A stretch of DNA of 64,000 nt from an uncultured Prevotellaceae bacterium. GTDB lineage: Bacteria; Bacteroidota; Bacteroidia; Bacteroidales; Bacteroidaceae. Position numbers and translations under genes: made by a program. Of the stretch, positions 26,237 to 34,641 are shown in pieces. The stretch is taken from positions 88,423 to 152,422 of the forward strand of contig CAMWSK010000002.1 of NCBI GenBank assembly GCA_947176895.1. The letters are read 5' to 3'. The notes beneath the pieces are model-generated. The model did no database searches, had not been told where the DNA came from, and saw nothing but the letters and a program-made list of their open reading frames with translations. Position 1 is the stretch's first letter. Each line of letters opens with the position of its first letter.

Positions 26237-27253
26237 ATGAAGATTTTACTGACCGGTGGCGCCGGTTTCATCGGCAGCCACACGTTGATCGAACTGACCG
26301 AGGCCGGACACGAGGCCGTGGTGGTGGACAACCTGGACAACAGCTCGCCCATCGCGCTGAAGCGCGTGGCCAAGATTATCGGCAAGGATGTGCCTTTCTA
26401 CCGGGTGGACATCCGCGACCGCGAGGGCTTGCAGAAGGTGTTTGACGAGCACAAGTTCGACGCCTGCATCCACTTCGCCGGACTGAAAGCCGTGGGCGAG
26501 AGCGTGGCCAAGCCTCTGGAGTATTACGAAAACAACATGAACGGCACCTTCGTGCTGCTGGACGTGATGCGCAAGAACGGCTGCAAGAACATCATCTTCA
26601 GCTCCAGCGCCACCGTCTACGGCGACCCCGCCATCATCCCCATCACCGAGCAGTGCCCCAAGGGCCGCTGCACCAACCCCTACGGCCAGACCAAGAGCAT
26701 GCTGGAGGAGGTGTTGATGGACGTGCAGAAGGCCGACCCCGAATGGAACGTGGTGCTGCTGCGCTACTTCAACCCCATCGGCGCCCACAAGAGCGGCACC
26801 ATCGGCGAGAACCCCAACGGCATCCCCAACAACCTGATGCCCTACATCACACAGACGGCCATCGGCAAGCGTAAGGAGCTGGGCGTCTTCGGCAACGACT
26901 ATGACACACCCGACGGCACCGGCGTGCGCGACTACATCCACGTGGTGGACCTGGCCAAGGCCCACGTGGCCGCCCTGCAGGCCATCGAGCAGAAGAAGGG
27001 TGTGGCCATCTATAACATCGGCACCGGCCACGGCTACAGCGTGCTGGACGTGGTGAACGCCTTCATGAAGGCCAACGGCGTGAACGTGCCCTACGCCATC
27101 AAGCCCCGCCGCCCGGGCGACATCGCCACCTGCTACTGCGACCCCTCCAAGGCCAAGGCCGAGCTGGGCTGGCAGGCTCAGTACGGCATCGAGGACATGT
27201 GCCGCGACAGCTGGAACTGGCAGAAGAACAACCCCAACGGATTCGAGGAATAA
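26237..27253 (+). CDS. galE: UDP-glucose 4-epimerase
   Basis: 338 residues, the usual GalE length. Interconverts UDP-glucose and UDP-galactose in the cytosol, feeding both the Leland-type galactose pathway and surface polysaccharide synthesis. The N-terminal NAD motif GGAGFIGSH is at residues 7-15; SSSATVYGDP supplies the catalytic Ser; YGQTKSMLEEV holds the YxxxK pair. Substrate-binding segments include RYFNPIGAH, NLMPYITQ and DGTGVRDYIHVVDLA. It is a single gene, flanked by a -7 box and a strong terminator. Confidence 0.96.
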   Translation: MKILLTGGAGFIGSHTLIELTEAGHEAVVVDNLDNSSPIALKRVAKIIGKDVPFYRVDIRDREGLQKVFDEHKFDACIHFAGLKAVGESVAKPLEYYENNMNGTFVLLDVMRKNGCKNIIFSSSATVYGDPAIIPITEQCPKGRCTNPYGQTKSMLEEVLMDVQKADPEWNVVLLRYFNPIGAHKSGTIGENPNGIPNNLMPYITQTAIGKRKELGVFGNDYDTPDGTGVRDYIHVVDLAKAHVAALQAIEQKKGVAIYNIGTGHGYSVLDVVNAFMKANGVNVPYAIKPRRPGDIATCYCDPSKAKAELGWQAQYGIEDMCRDSWNWQKNNPNGFEE

Positions 27254-27291
27254 GCCTGCGGGGAAGACAGAAACAAACGAACAAGAAAAAG

Positions 27292-27338
27292 AAGCAACCG
27301 CCCCCCGGCCTGCCACAGGACCGGGGCCGGTTGCTTTT
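27292..27338 (+). terminator. Intrinsic terminator of galE
   Basis: AAGCAACCG (27292-27300) pairs with CGGTTGCTT (27328-27336), with an inner CCCCGG/CCGGGG stem, and is followed by TTGT. Confidence 0.85.
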
Positions 27339-27365
27339 GTGGCACAACAAACACAAACGACACGT

Positions 27366-27635
27366 ATGCTGATTATCGCAGCCATCATGTTGACGGGGGT
27401 GCTCGCGGGAGTGCTGCTGCGCAACCGGGACCTGAGTGCCGTGCCCCACATGATAACCATTGCCATCCGGCTGCTGCTCTTCCTGTTGGGAGTGGCCGTG
27501 GGTTGCCGCCGCGACATTCTGGACAACCTGCACACCATCGGCATACAGGCCCTGGTGATTACCGCAGGCGGACTGGCCGGCACCCTGGTGTGCGCCCGAC
27601 TGGTGTATCGCCGTTTCTTCACCCGTAAAGACTGA
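27366..27635 (+). CDS. lysO: LysO-like lysine exporter, N-terminal half
   Basis: 89 residues from the ATG at 27366; an in-frame ATG at 27339 directly abuts the upstream terminator and adds hydrophilic residues before a membrane helix, so it is less likely. Three membrane segments are visible (LIIAAIMLTGVLAGVLL, IRLLLFLLGVAVG, ALVITAGGLAGTLVCARLVY). It matches the first part of the LysO/YbjE (DUF340) family, which exports L-lysine in E. coli as one protein of about 300 residues. Here the family is split; the second half begins 6 bases after the stop and the two must act together. Confidence 0.8.
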   Translation: MLIIAAIMLTGVLAGVLLRNRDLSAVPHMITIAIRLLLFLLGVAVGCRRDILDNLHTIGIQALVITAGGLAGTLVCARLVYRRFFTRKD

Positions 27636-27641
27636 CAGTCC

Positions 27642-28250
27642 ATGCGCGGAAGCATCATCATCTTCTTCTTTTTCATCACCGGAGTGCTCACGGCCCGCAT
27701 GGGATGGCTGCCCGCCACGCTGGTGGAGAACGACTTCAGCATCTATGTACTCTACGGGCTGATGTTCCTTGTGGGAATGAGCATCGGCAGCGACACAAAA
27801 GTGTTAAGGGGAATGAAGCGGCAAAAGGCAACCGTCGTGCTGGTCCCCCTGGCCACCCTGCTGGGTACGCTGGCCGGCTGTGCCGCGGCCTCGTTCCTGC
27901 TGCCCGGCATACGCGTTTGGGACTCGCTGGCCGTGGGGTCGGGATTCGCCTACTATTCGCTCTCGTCGGTGTTCATCACCGAGCTGCGCGGCGCCGAACT
28001 GGGCACGGTGGCCTTGATTGCCAACGTCACCCGCGAGCTGTTCACCCTGATGTGCGCCCCGCTGCTGGTGAGGTGGTTCGGCAAGCTGGCCCCCATCTGT
28101 TCCGGAGGAGCCACCACGATGGACACCACCCTGCCCGTCATCGTCCGTTTCTCGGGCAAGGAATTTGTGGTCGTGAGCATCTTCCACGGCTTTGTGACAG
28201 ACTTCTCCGTGCCCTTTCTGGTCACCTTCTTCTGTCGCATGGCTGCTTAA
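27642..28250 (+). CDS. lysO: LysO-like lysine exporter, C-terminal half
   Basis: 202 residues, strongly hydrophobic, with about five or six membrane segments. Family-typical segments are YGLMFLVGMSIGSD, GSGFAYYSLSSVFITELRGAELGTVALIANVTRELFT and CSGGATTMDTTLPVI. The last two match the conserved core of LysO. Together with the 89-residue gene upstream it makes about 290 residues, the size of the single-chain E. coli protein. The split is clean (stop, 6 bases, new ATG), which points to a stable two-gene form, not a sequencing frameshift. Confidence 0.85.
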   Translation: MRGSIIIFFFFITGVLTARMGWLPATLVENDFSIYVLYGLMFLVGMSIGSDTKVLRGMKRQKATVVLVPLATLLGTLAGCAAASFLLPGIRVWDSLAVGSGFAYYSLSSVFITELRGAELGTVALIANVTRELFTLMCAPLLVRWFGKLAPICSGGATTMDTTLPVIVRFSGKEFVVVSIFHGFVTDFSVPFLVTFFCRMAA

Positions 28251-28263
28251 AATGCCACAAAAA

Positions 28264-28295
28264 TTTGTCACTGCACGAAAAAAAACGTAACTTTG
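28264..28295 (+). promoter_or_regulatory. Promoter of the xylose operon
   Basis: TTTG at 28264-28267 and TAACTTTG at 28288-28295 with a 20-base spacer, a near-ideal Bacteroidota promoter. It leaves a leader of about 90 bases before xylB. No operator was identified. Confidence 0.75.
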
Positions 28296-28393
28296 ACCAT
28301 ATCATACGGCCAAAGGCCCCCGCCGGACACCCGACGGCGGTTTGCGGTTTGTACAGTTCCCTATTAACAAGACCCTATATTTAAACACGTTGA

Positions 28394-29872
28394 ATGTACC
28401 TACTGGGTTATGACATTGGCAGCTCGTCGGTAAAGGCGAGTCTGGTGGATGCCGAGAACGGCAAGTGTGTGGCTTCTACTTTTTTCCCTAAGACAGAAGC
28501 AGAGATTATAGCAGTGAAAGCCGGTTGGGCCGAGCAACGGCCCGAAAACTGGTGGGAGAACCTGACGCTGGCCACACGGGCCGTGATGGCGGAGTCGGGC
28601 GTAGACGCCGGCGACATCAAGGCCATCGGCATCTCTTATCAGATGCACGGACTGGTGTGTGTGGACCGGGACATGAACGTTCTGCGCCCCGCCATCATCT
28701 GGTGTGACTCCAGAGCCGTGCCCTATGGCCGGAAAGCCTTTGAAGAGCTGGGAGAGGGCACCTGCCTGTCGCACCTGCTCAACTCGCCGGGCAACTTCAC
28801 TGCGTCGAAACTGGCGTGGATTAAAGAGAACGAGCCGGACATCTACGCAAGGATATACAAAATCATGCTGCCGGGCGACTATATCGCCATGAAACTGAGC
28901 GGAACCGTCTGCACCACCGTCTCGGGGTTGTCCGAGGGCATGCTGTGGGACTTCAAGAACAACCGTGTGGCCGATTTCCTGCTGGACCACTACGGCTTCA
29001 GCCCCTCGCTGATTGCCGACATCGTGCCCACCTTTGCCGAACAGGGACGCGTGGGCGCCTCGGCCGCAGCCGAGCTGGGGCTGAAAGCGGGAACGCCCGT
29101 CACCTACCGCGCGGGCGACCAGCCCAACAACGCCCTCTCGCTTAACGTGTTCAACCCGGGAGAGATTGCCTCCACCGCAGGCACCTCGGGCGTGGTGTAT
29201 GGGGTGAACGGCAACATGAGCTACGACCCGCTGTCACGCGTGAACACCTTTGCCCACGTCAACCACACCGCCGACCGCACACGCCTGGGCGTGTTGCTGT
29301 GCATCAACGGCACCGGCATCCTCAACTCCTGGGTGAAGCGCACCGTGGGCGACGGCCTCTCCTACGACGACATGAACCGGTTGGCCGCACAGGCTCCCGC
29401 AGGAAGTGCGGGCCTCAGCATCCTGCCCTTCGGCAACGGGGCCGAGCGCGTGCTGCAGGACCGGGAACCGGGATGCTCCGTCCACGGCATCAACTTCAAC
29501 CGCCACGACAAGCGGCATATCATCCGCGCCGCACAGGAGGGCATCGTCTTCTCCTTTAAATATGGTATGGAAATCATGGAACAGATGGGGCTGCCGGCGA
29601 AGAAGATTCACGCCGGCAAGGCCAACATGTTCCTCAGCCCCGTCTTCCGCCAGACACTGGCAGACGTGATGGGAGCCGACATCGAACTGTATGACACCGA
29701 CGGGGCCGTGGGCGCCGCCAAGGGCGCGGGCATCGGCGCAGGCATCTACAAAAACACACAGGAAGCGTTCGCCACACTCGGGAAACTTGAGGTGACGCAC
29801 CCTCAGGAGTCCGGACGCCAAGCCTGCCTTGAGGCTTACGGACGATGGAAAGACCTTATCAGACAGACCTAA
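28394..29872 (+). CDS. xylB: Xylulokinase (FGGY family)
   Basis: 492 residues. Phosphorylates D-xylulose to D-xylulose 5-phosphate for the pentose phosphate pathway. The N-terminal ATP-domain motif is GYDIGSSSVKASLVD; ISYQMHGLVCVD and ICWCDSRA-like IIWCDSRAVPYG are typical of the family; the catalytic Asp is in YRAGDQPNNALSL; a second nucleotide motif appears as STAGTSGVVYG and GKANMFLSPVFRQTLADV. The choice of xylulose over other sugars rests mainly on the xylose isomerase gene 28 bases downstream and the symporter after it. Confidence 0.94.
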   Translation: MYLLGYDIGSSSVKASLVDAENGKCVASTFFPKTEAEIIAVKAGWAEQRPENWWENLTLATRAVMAESGVDAGDIKAIGISYQMHGLVCVDRDMNVLRPAIIWCDSRAVPYGRKAFEELGEGTCLSHLLNSPGNFTASKLAWIKENEPDIYARIYKIMLPGDYIAMKLSGTVCTTVSGLSEGMLWDFKNNRVADFLLDHYGFSPSLIADIVPTFAEQGRVGASAAAELGLKAGTPVTYRAGDQPNNALSLNVFNPGEIASTAGTSGVVYGVNGNMSYDPLSRVNTFAHVNHTADRTRLGVLLCINGTGILNSWVKRTVGDGLSYDDMNRLAAQAPAGSAGLSILPFGNGAERVLQDREPGCSVHGINFNRHDKRHIIRAAQEGIVFSFKYGMEIMEQMGLPAKKIHAGKANMFLSPVFRQTLADVMGADIELYDTDGAVGAAKGAGIGAGIYKNTQEAFATLGKLEVTHPQESGRQACLEAYGRWKDLIRQT

Positions 29873-29900
29873 AAACAACCCCTAAAAATAAACACACATT

Positions 29901-31217
29901 ATGGCAACAAAAGAGTATTTCCCCGGCATAGGGAAAATCAAGTTTGAAGGAAAAGAAAGCAAGAACCCCATGGCCTTCCGCTACTATGACGCCGACAAGG
30001 TGGTCATGGGCAAGAAGATGAGCGAATGGCTGAAGTTCTCCATGGCCTGGTGGCACACCCTGTGTGCCGAGGGAGGCGACCAGTTCGGCGGGGGCACCAA
30101 GAAATTCCCCTGGAACGGCGACCCCGACAAGGTGCAGGCGGCAAAGAACAAGATGGACGCCGGCTTCGAATTCATGCAGAAGATGGGCATCGAGTACTAT
30201 TGCTTCCACGATGTGGACCTGTGCGAAGAGGCCGACACCATCGAGGAATATGAGGCCAACCTGAAGGCTGTGGTGGCCTATGCCAAGCAGAAGCAGGCCG
30301 AGACCGGCATCAGGCTGCTGTGGGGCACCGCCAACGTGTTCGGCCACGCACGATACATGAACGGCGCAGCCACGAACCCCAACTTCGACGTGGTGGCCCG
30401 CGCCGCCGTGCAGATCAAGAACGCCATCGACGCCACCATCGAGCTGGGAGGCTCCAACTACGTCTTCTGGGGCGGACGCGAGGGATACATGTCGCTGCTG
30501 AACACCGACCAGAAGCGCGAGAAGCAACACCTGGCACAGATGCTCACCCTGGCACGCGACTATGCCCGCGCCCGCGGCTTCATGGGCACCTTCCTCATCG
30601 AGCCAAAGCCCATGGAGCCTACCAAGCACCAGTATGACGTGGACACGGAGACCGTCATCGGCTTCCTCAAGGCACACAACCTGGACAAGGACTTCAAGGT
30701 GAACATCGAGGTGAACCACGCCACCCTGGCCGGACACACCTTCGAGCACGAGCTGGCCGTGGCCGTGGACAACGGCATGCTGGGTTCCATCGACGCCAAC
30801 CGCGGCGACTACCAGAACGGCTGGGACACCGACCAGTTCCCCATCGACAGCTTCGAGCTGGTGCAAGCCATGATACAGATCATCCGCAACGGAGGCTTCG
30901 GCAACGGAGGCACCAACTTCGATGCCAAGACGCGCCGCAACTCCACTGACCCGGAGGACATCTTCATCGCCCACATCGCCGGCATGGACGCCATGGCACG
31001 CGCCCTGGAAAGTGCCGCCGAGATGCTTGAGAAATCGCCCTACAAAAAGATGCTGGCCGACCGTTACGCTTCCTTCGACAGCGGCAAGGGCAAGGAATTT
31101 GAAGAGGGCAAACTGACGCTGGAGGACATGGTGGACTATGCCAAGGCCAACGGCGAACCCAAGCAGACCAGCGGCAAGCAGGAACTGTATGAGGCCATCG
31201 TCAACATGTATTGCTAA
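29901..31217 (+). CDS. xylA: Xylose isomerase (class II)
   Basis: 438 residues, class II length. Converts D-xylose to D-xylulose in the cytosol with two divalent metal ions. Visible active-site segments are [23 protein letters not shown] (catalytic His and Asp), [29 protein letters not shown] (metal ligand Glu, catalytic Lys), [17 protein letters not shown] and [17 protein letters not shown] (metal ligand Asps). Second gene of the xylose operon. Confidence 0.98.
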   Translation: MATKEYFPGIGKIKFEGKESKNPMAFRYYDADKVVMGKKMSEWLKFSMAWWHTLCAEGGDQFGGGTKKFPWNGDPDKVQAAKNKMDAGFEFMQKMGIEYYCFHDVDLCEEADTIEEYEANLKAVVAYAKQKQAETGIRLLWGTANVFGHARYMNGAATNPNFDVVARAAVQIKNAIDATIELGGSNYVFWGGREGYMSLLNTDQKREKQHLAQMLTLARDYARARGFMGTFLIEPKPMEPTKHQYDVDTETVIGFLKAHNLDKDFKVNIEVNHATLAGHTFEHELAVAVDNGMLGSIDANRGDYQNGWDTDQFPIDSFELVQAMIQIIRNGGFGNGGTNFDAKTRRNSTDPEDIFIAHIAGMDAMARALESAAEMLEKSPYKKMLADRYASFDSGKGKEFEEGKLTLEDMVDYAKANGEPKQTSGKQELYEAIVNMYC

Positions 31218-31233
31218 CCCGCACTCCATTAAA

Positions 31234-31270
31234 CAGACGAGGTGTACGCTCCCGGGGCACACCTCGTCTG
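31234..31270 (+). other. Perfect hairpin between xylA and xylE
   Basis: CAGACGAGGTGT (31234-31245) pairs perfectly with ACACCTCGTCTG (31259-31270). No T-run follows, so it is probably an RNA processing or stability element that separates xylBA from xylE expression, or a weak terminator. Confidence 0.7.
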
Positions 31271-31278
31271 ATATCCAT

Positions 31279-31287
31279 CCCCCCCCC
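31279..31287 (+). repeat. C9 homopolymer in the xylE leader
   Basis: Nine consecutive C, directly after the hairpin and 27 bases before the xylE start codon. It is one of three G/C runs of eight or more bases noticed in the window. Confidence 0.7.
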
Positions 31288-31314
31288 ATTGCATAAACCT
31301 TAAACCCTTAACAC

Positions 31315-32802
31315 ATGAACTATTCCGAAAAAGGCAGCAAAGCCTACCTCTTCTCCATCGTGATGGTGGCCGTCATCGGCGGCCTGCTCTTCGGCTACGA
31401 CACCGCAGTAATCTCCGGAGCGGAGAAAGGCCTGCAGGCCTTCTTCATGGGAGCCACCGACTTTGTCTATACCGACACCATCCACGGCATCACCTCGGCC
31501 AGCGCCTTGATCGGCTGCATCATCGGCAGCGCCCTCTCGGGCCTGACGGCCACACGTCTGGGGCGCAAACGCTCGCTTTTCATCGCCGGTGTGCTCTTCT
31601 TCCTGTCGGCTTTGGGCTCCTACGACCCGGAGTTTCTGTTCTTCCGCCACGGAGAACCCTGTTACTCCCTGCTCATCGCCTTCAACATCTACCGCGTGAT
31701 TGGCGGCATCGGCGTGGGACTGGCATCGGCCATCTGCCCCATGTACATCGCCGAGATAGCGCCCAGCAACATCCGTGGCACCCTTGTATCCTGCAACCAG
31801 TTCGCCATCATCTTCGGCCAGCTGGTGGTCTACTTCGTCAACTTCATGATATTGGGCGACCATGCCACCCCCCTGGTCAAGGCCGTGGAAGGAGTCAACC
31901 AAGTGCTCAACCCCGAGGCTGCCGCATGGACCGTCGAGACGGGCTGGCGACTGATGTTCGTCAGTGAGGCCCTGCCCGCAGGCCTCTTCGCCCTGCTTGT
32001 GCTCTTCGTGCCCGAAACTCCCCGCTATCTGGCCATGAACGGCAACGAGGGGAAGGCCCTGCATGTGCTGAGCCGCATCAACGGCACCGCAAAAGCCGGA
32101 GAGATTCTGAACGACATCAAGAGCACCGCAAGCCGGAAGACCGAGAAACTCTTCACCTACGGCTGGACCGTCATCTTCATCGGCATCATGCTCTCCGTAT
32201 TCCAGCAGGCCGTGGGCATCAATGCCGTGCTCTTCTTCGCCCCACGTATTTTCGAGTCCATCGGCATGGGCACCCCCATGGTGCAGACCGTGATCATGGG
32301 CATCCTCAATCTGCTGTTCACCGTCGTGGCCATCCTCACGGTGGAGCGCTGGGGTCGCAAGCCTCTGCTCATCACAGGCTCCATCGGCATGGCCGTGGGT
32401 GCCTTCGGCGTGGCCCTGTGCAATCTGGCCGGCGGACTGCCTCCCATGATGACCGCCGTGAGCCTCATGGTCTATAGTGCCGCGTTCATGTTCAGCTGGG
32501 GCCCCATCTGCTGGGTGCTGATTGCCGAAATCTTCCCCAACACCATCCGCGGAGCCGCCACCGCCATCGCCGTAGCCTTTCAGTGGATAGCCAACTTCAC
32601 CGTCTCCGCCACGTTCGTACCCATGTACAACATGAGCGCCGGCGACATGGGCGAGAAGTTCGGCCACCTGTTCGCCTACAGCCTCTATGGTTTCTTCTGC
32701 GTGCTGGCCGCCCTGTTCGTATGGCGCATGGTGCCCGAGACCAAAGGCAAGACACTGGAGGACATGACCAGGCTGTGGAAAAAGCAAAGCCAAGGAAAAT
32801 AA
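31315..32802 (+). CDS. xylE: D-xylose:proton symporter, MFS sugar porter family
   Basis: 495 residues with the 12 membrane helices of a sugar porter. Imports xylose across the inner membrane with a proton. Signatures include GGLLFGYDTAVISGA in helix 1, YRVIGGIGVGLASAICPMYIAE followed by PSNIRG (sugar transport signature 2), VPETPRYL after helix 6, QQAVGINAVLFFAPRIF in helix 7, RWGRKPLL and the closing PETKGKTLEDM. Its coupling to xylB and xylA gives the xylose preference. The leader contains the hairpin and C9 tract, so its expression may be set apart from the kinase and isomerase. Confidence 0.94.
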   Translation: MNYSEKGSKAYLFSIVMVAVIGGLLFGYDTAVISGAEKGLQAFFMGATDFVYTDTIHGITSASALIGCIIGSALSGLTATRLGRKRSLFIAGVLFFLSALGSYDPEFLFFRHGEPCYSLLIAFNIYRVIGGIGVGLASAICPMYIAEIAPSNIRGTLVSCNQFAIIFGQLVVYFVNFMILGDHATPLVKAVEGVNQVLNPEAAAWTVETGWRLMFVSEALPAGLFALLVLFVPETPRYLAMNGNEGKALHVLSRINGTAKAGEILNDIKSTASRKTEKLFTYGWTVIFIGIMLSVFQQAVGINAVLFFAPRIFESIGMGTPMVQTVIMGILNLLFTVVAILTVERWGRKPLLITGSIGMAVGAFGVALCNLAGGLPPMMTAVSLMVYSAAFMFSWGPICWVLIAEIFPNTIRGAATAIAVAFQWIANFTVSATFVPMYNMSAGDMGEKFGHLFAYSLYGFFCVLAALFVWRMVPETKGKTLEDMTRLWKKQSQGK

Positions 32803-32830
32803 GTCCTAAGGAACATTTTTTCCCGTTCAC

Positions 32831-32862
32831 CGCAGTCAACTGCGAAATTTGTTGTAACTTTA
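32831..32862 (+). promoter_or_regulatory. Dyad and -7-like box before the Fur-family gene
   Basis: CGCAGT-CA-ACTGCG (32831-32844) is a 6-bp inverted repeat. TAACTTTA (32855-32862) resembles a -7 box and overlaps a small dyad GTTGTAAC. The first could be a weak xylE terminator or an operator for autoregulation. Confidence 0.4.
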
Positions 32863-32899
32863 TACGCGGAATGTACCCTTTGTGCAAAAAGAACAGGTT

Positions 32900-33319
32900 A
32901 TGAATAACACCGATGTTGAAGACATCCTGAACGGGAAAGGAATCAAACCTACGGCCAACCGCATTCTTGTCATGAAAGAACTGATGAAGGCCACACGCCC
33001 CGTAAGCCTTACCGATTTGGAAAGCTCGTTGGGATTTTCAATGGATAAAGCAAGCATTTTCAGGGTGCTTGAGCTGTTCTCTGAAAAAGATGCCGTTCAT
33101 GTGATTGAAGGCGGCAGCCGTGCCCTTAAATACGAGCTGTGCCATTGCGGAACGTGCCATACCCTTTCCGACCAGCATGTCCATTTCTATTGTGAGGCAT
33201 GCAAGGAAACGTATTGCCTGGAAAGCGTGAGTGTTCCCCAGGTGAACATTCCCGATGGTTTTTCCCCACATTCCATCAACTATATGATAAAAGGCATCTG
33301 TCCCGGATGCTCCAAATAA
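32900..33319 (+). CDS. Fur-family metal-responsive transcriptional regulator
   Basis: 139 residues from the ATG at 32900; an upstream in-frame GTG at 32882 would add six residues. A winged helix covers about residues 10-85 (ILVMKELMKATRPVSLTDLESSL, DKASIFRVLELFSEKDAVH). The metal/dimerisation half has CHCGTCH, HVHFYCEACKETYCLE with the family's C-x-x-C and histidines, and a final CPGC zinc site. The adjacent metal efflux operon suggests it senses zinc or a related divalent metal (Zur-like), but specificity cannot be read from the sequence. It has its own terminator, so it is probably transcribed apart from the pump genes. Confidence 0.9.
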   Translation: MNNTDVEDILNGKGIKPTANRILVMKELMKATRPVSLTDLESSLGFSMDKASIFRVLELFSEKDAVHVIEGGSRALKYELCHCGTCHTLSDQHVHFYCEACKETYCLESVSVPQVNIPDGFSPHSINYMIKGICPGCSK

Positions 33320-33351
33320 TCATCAGCAGCAGCATTTTCCAAGCGGCATTT

Positions 33352-33392
33352 GCGGAGGCTTTCCTTTCTTGAGGATCGGCCTCCGCTTTACT
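33352..33392 (+). terminator. Terminator of the Fur-family gene
   Basis: GCGGAGGC (33352-33359) pairs perfectly with GCCTCCGC (33379-33386), followed by TTTACTTT. Confidence 0.7.
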
Positions 33393-33393
33393 T

Positions 33394-33428
33394 TGCAAAC
33401 GGGTTGCATCGGAAATTCCGTATCTTTG
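33394..33428 (+). promoter_or_regulatory. Promoter and possible operator of the metal efflux operon
   Basis: A -7 box TATCTTTG is at 33421-33428. An inverted repeat TGCAA-acggg-TTGCA (33394-33408) lies where a -33 element would be, a sensible place for a repressor to bind. The binding role is inference. Confidence 0.45.
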
Positions 33429-33455
33429 TTCACGGATATTAAACATTTGTACGAT

Positions 33456-34628
33456 ATGAACAAACGATTCCTTTTCGCCGGTGCGCTTGGTTTCATGTTG
33501 CTGCAGGCATGCCGCCATGGTGAAGGCCACCGCCATCATCGCGACGATGACGCACAAACAGAAGAACATGCTCACGAAGAATCCCCGACAGAACCCGGCC
33601 TCCACTCCGATGCCATCATTCTCGCACCCGAACAGGCAAGGGCGGCGGGGGTGCAGGTCTCCCTTGTCCGACCGGGCGACTTTTACGCCATAAAGGCCAC
33701 CAGCGGCAAGGTCATGCCCGCCTCCGGCGATGAAACGGCCTTGGTGGCAACCGTTGCCGGAGTGGTTTCGCTGAACCGCCCTATAACGGAAGGGATGGCG
33801 GTGAGCAAAGGGGAAAAGATTTTCACCATCGTGTCTTCCGGTCTGCCGGACGGTGATGTTTCCAGACGAGCCGACATAGCTTACCGGACGGCAAAGGCGG
33901 AATATGAAAGGGCCAAGATTCTGGTCGCCGACAAAATCATCTCAGAGAAGGAATTCCTATCCATTAAAGCCGAATATGAGAATGCGGAACTCGCCTACAA
34001 GGCTGTCGGACAAGACAGCGGGACGAAAGGGGTTGCCGTAAAGTCTTCTGACAGGGGGTATGTGAAAGAGTGCCTGGTGAAGGAGGGGGATTACGTCTCC
34101 ATCGGCCAGCCTCTGATGACAGTCACTCAGAACCGGCGCCTTTACCTGAAGGCTGAAATAGCCGAACGGGATTATTCCGTCTTAGGCCGGATTTCCTCTG
34201 CAAAATTCAGGATGGCATACAGTGACAGGGTCTATGACCTGAAGGAACTGAAAGGCCGTCTGTTGTCTTATGGCAAGACACCGGGCAGCACCTCGTCGTT
34301 CATTCCCGTGACATTTGAATTTGACAATTGCAGCGGCATCATCCCCGGATCGTTTGCGGAAGTCTTTCTTCTAACCGACGTACGCAGCCGGGTGATCAGT
34401 GTCCCGACAACGGCTCTGACGGAAGAACAAGGCGTTTACTTTGTCTATATACAGGAGGATGAAGACTGCTACCGGAAACAGGAGGTCAAGCTTGGCCTGT
34501 CGGACGGGGTACGTACGGAAATCGTTTCCGGTTTGAAGGGGGGCGAGACTTTGGTGACAGAGGGTGCCGTTCATGTAAAGCTGGCAGCCGCAGGCAAGAG
34601 TATTCCGGGGCATACCCATAACCACTAA
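33456..34628 (+). CDS. Periplasmic adaptor (membrane fusion) lipoprotein of a heavy-metal RND efflux system
   Basis: 390 residues from the ATG at 33456, placed after the -7 box; the frame is open to 33369 but that would include the promoter. A lipobox ends at Cys19 (LLQAC). Directly after it comes a His/Asp-rich tail, HGEGHRHHRDD and HAHEE, and the C-terminus ends HTHNH: both are likely metal-binding. The adaptor core has GVVSLNRPITEGMAVSKGEKIFTI and, after the alpha-hairpin (AKAEYERAKILVADKIISEKEFLSIKAEYENAELAY), YVKECLVKEGDYVSIGQPL. It belongs to the CzcB/CusB type and joins the inner-membrane pump to the outer-membrane channel encoded next. Confidence 0.9.
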   Translation: MNKRFLFAGALGFMLLQACRHGEGHRHHRDDDAQTEEHAHEESPTEPGLHSDAIILAPEQARAAGVQVSLVRPGDFYAIKATSGKVMPASGDETALVATVAGVVSLNRPITEGMAVSKGEKIFTIVSSGLPDGDVSRRADIAYRTAKAEYERAKILVADKIISEKEFLSIKAEYENAELAYKAVGQDSGTKGVAVKSSDRGYVKECLVKEGDYVSIGQPLMTVTQNRRLYLKAEIAERDYSVLGRISSAKFRMAYSDRVYDLKELKGRLLSYGKTPGSTSSFIPVTFEFDNCSGIIPGSFAEVFLLTDVRSRVISVPTTALTEEQGVYFVYIQEDEDCYRKQEVKLGLSDGVRTEIVSGLKGGETLVTEGAVHVKLAAAGKSIPGHTHNH

Positions 34629-34641
34629 AGACCGAGATGCC

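Noticed and set aside
27339..27365. Longer start for the first lysO gene
   Set aside because: The extra residues are hydrophilic and the ATG touches the end of the galE terminator; the ATG at 27366 starts directly at a membrane helix.
26246..27742. 498-residue minus-strand frame opposite galE and lysO
   Set aside because: Crosses a terminator and two well-supported plus-strand genes; low-complexity Val/Gly/Ala sequence.
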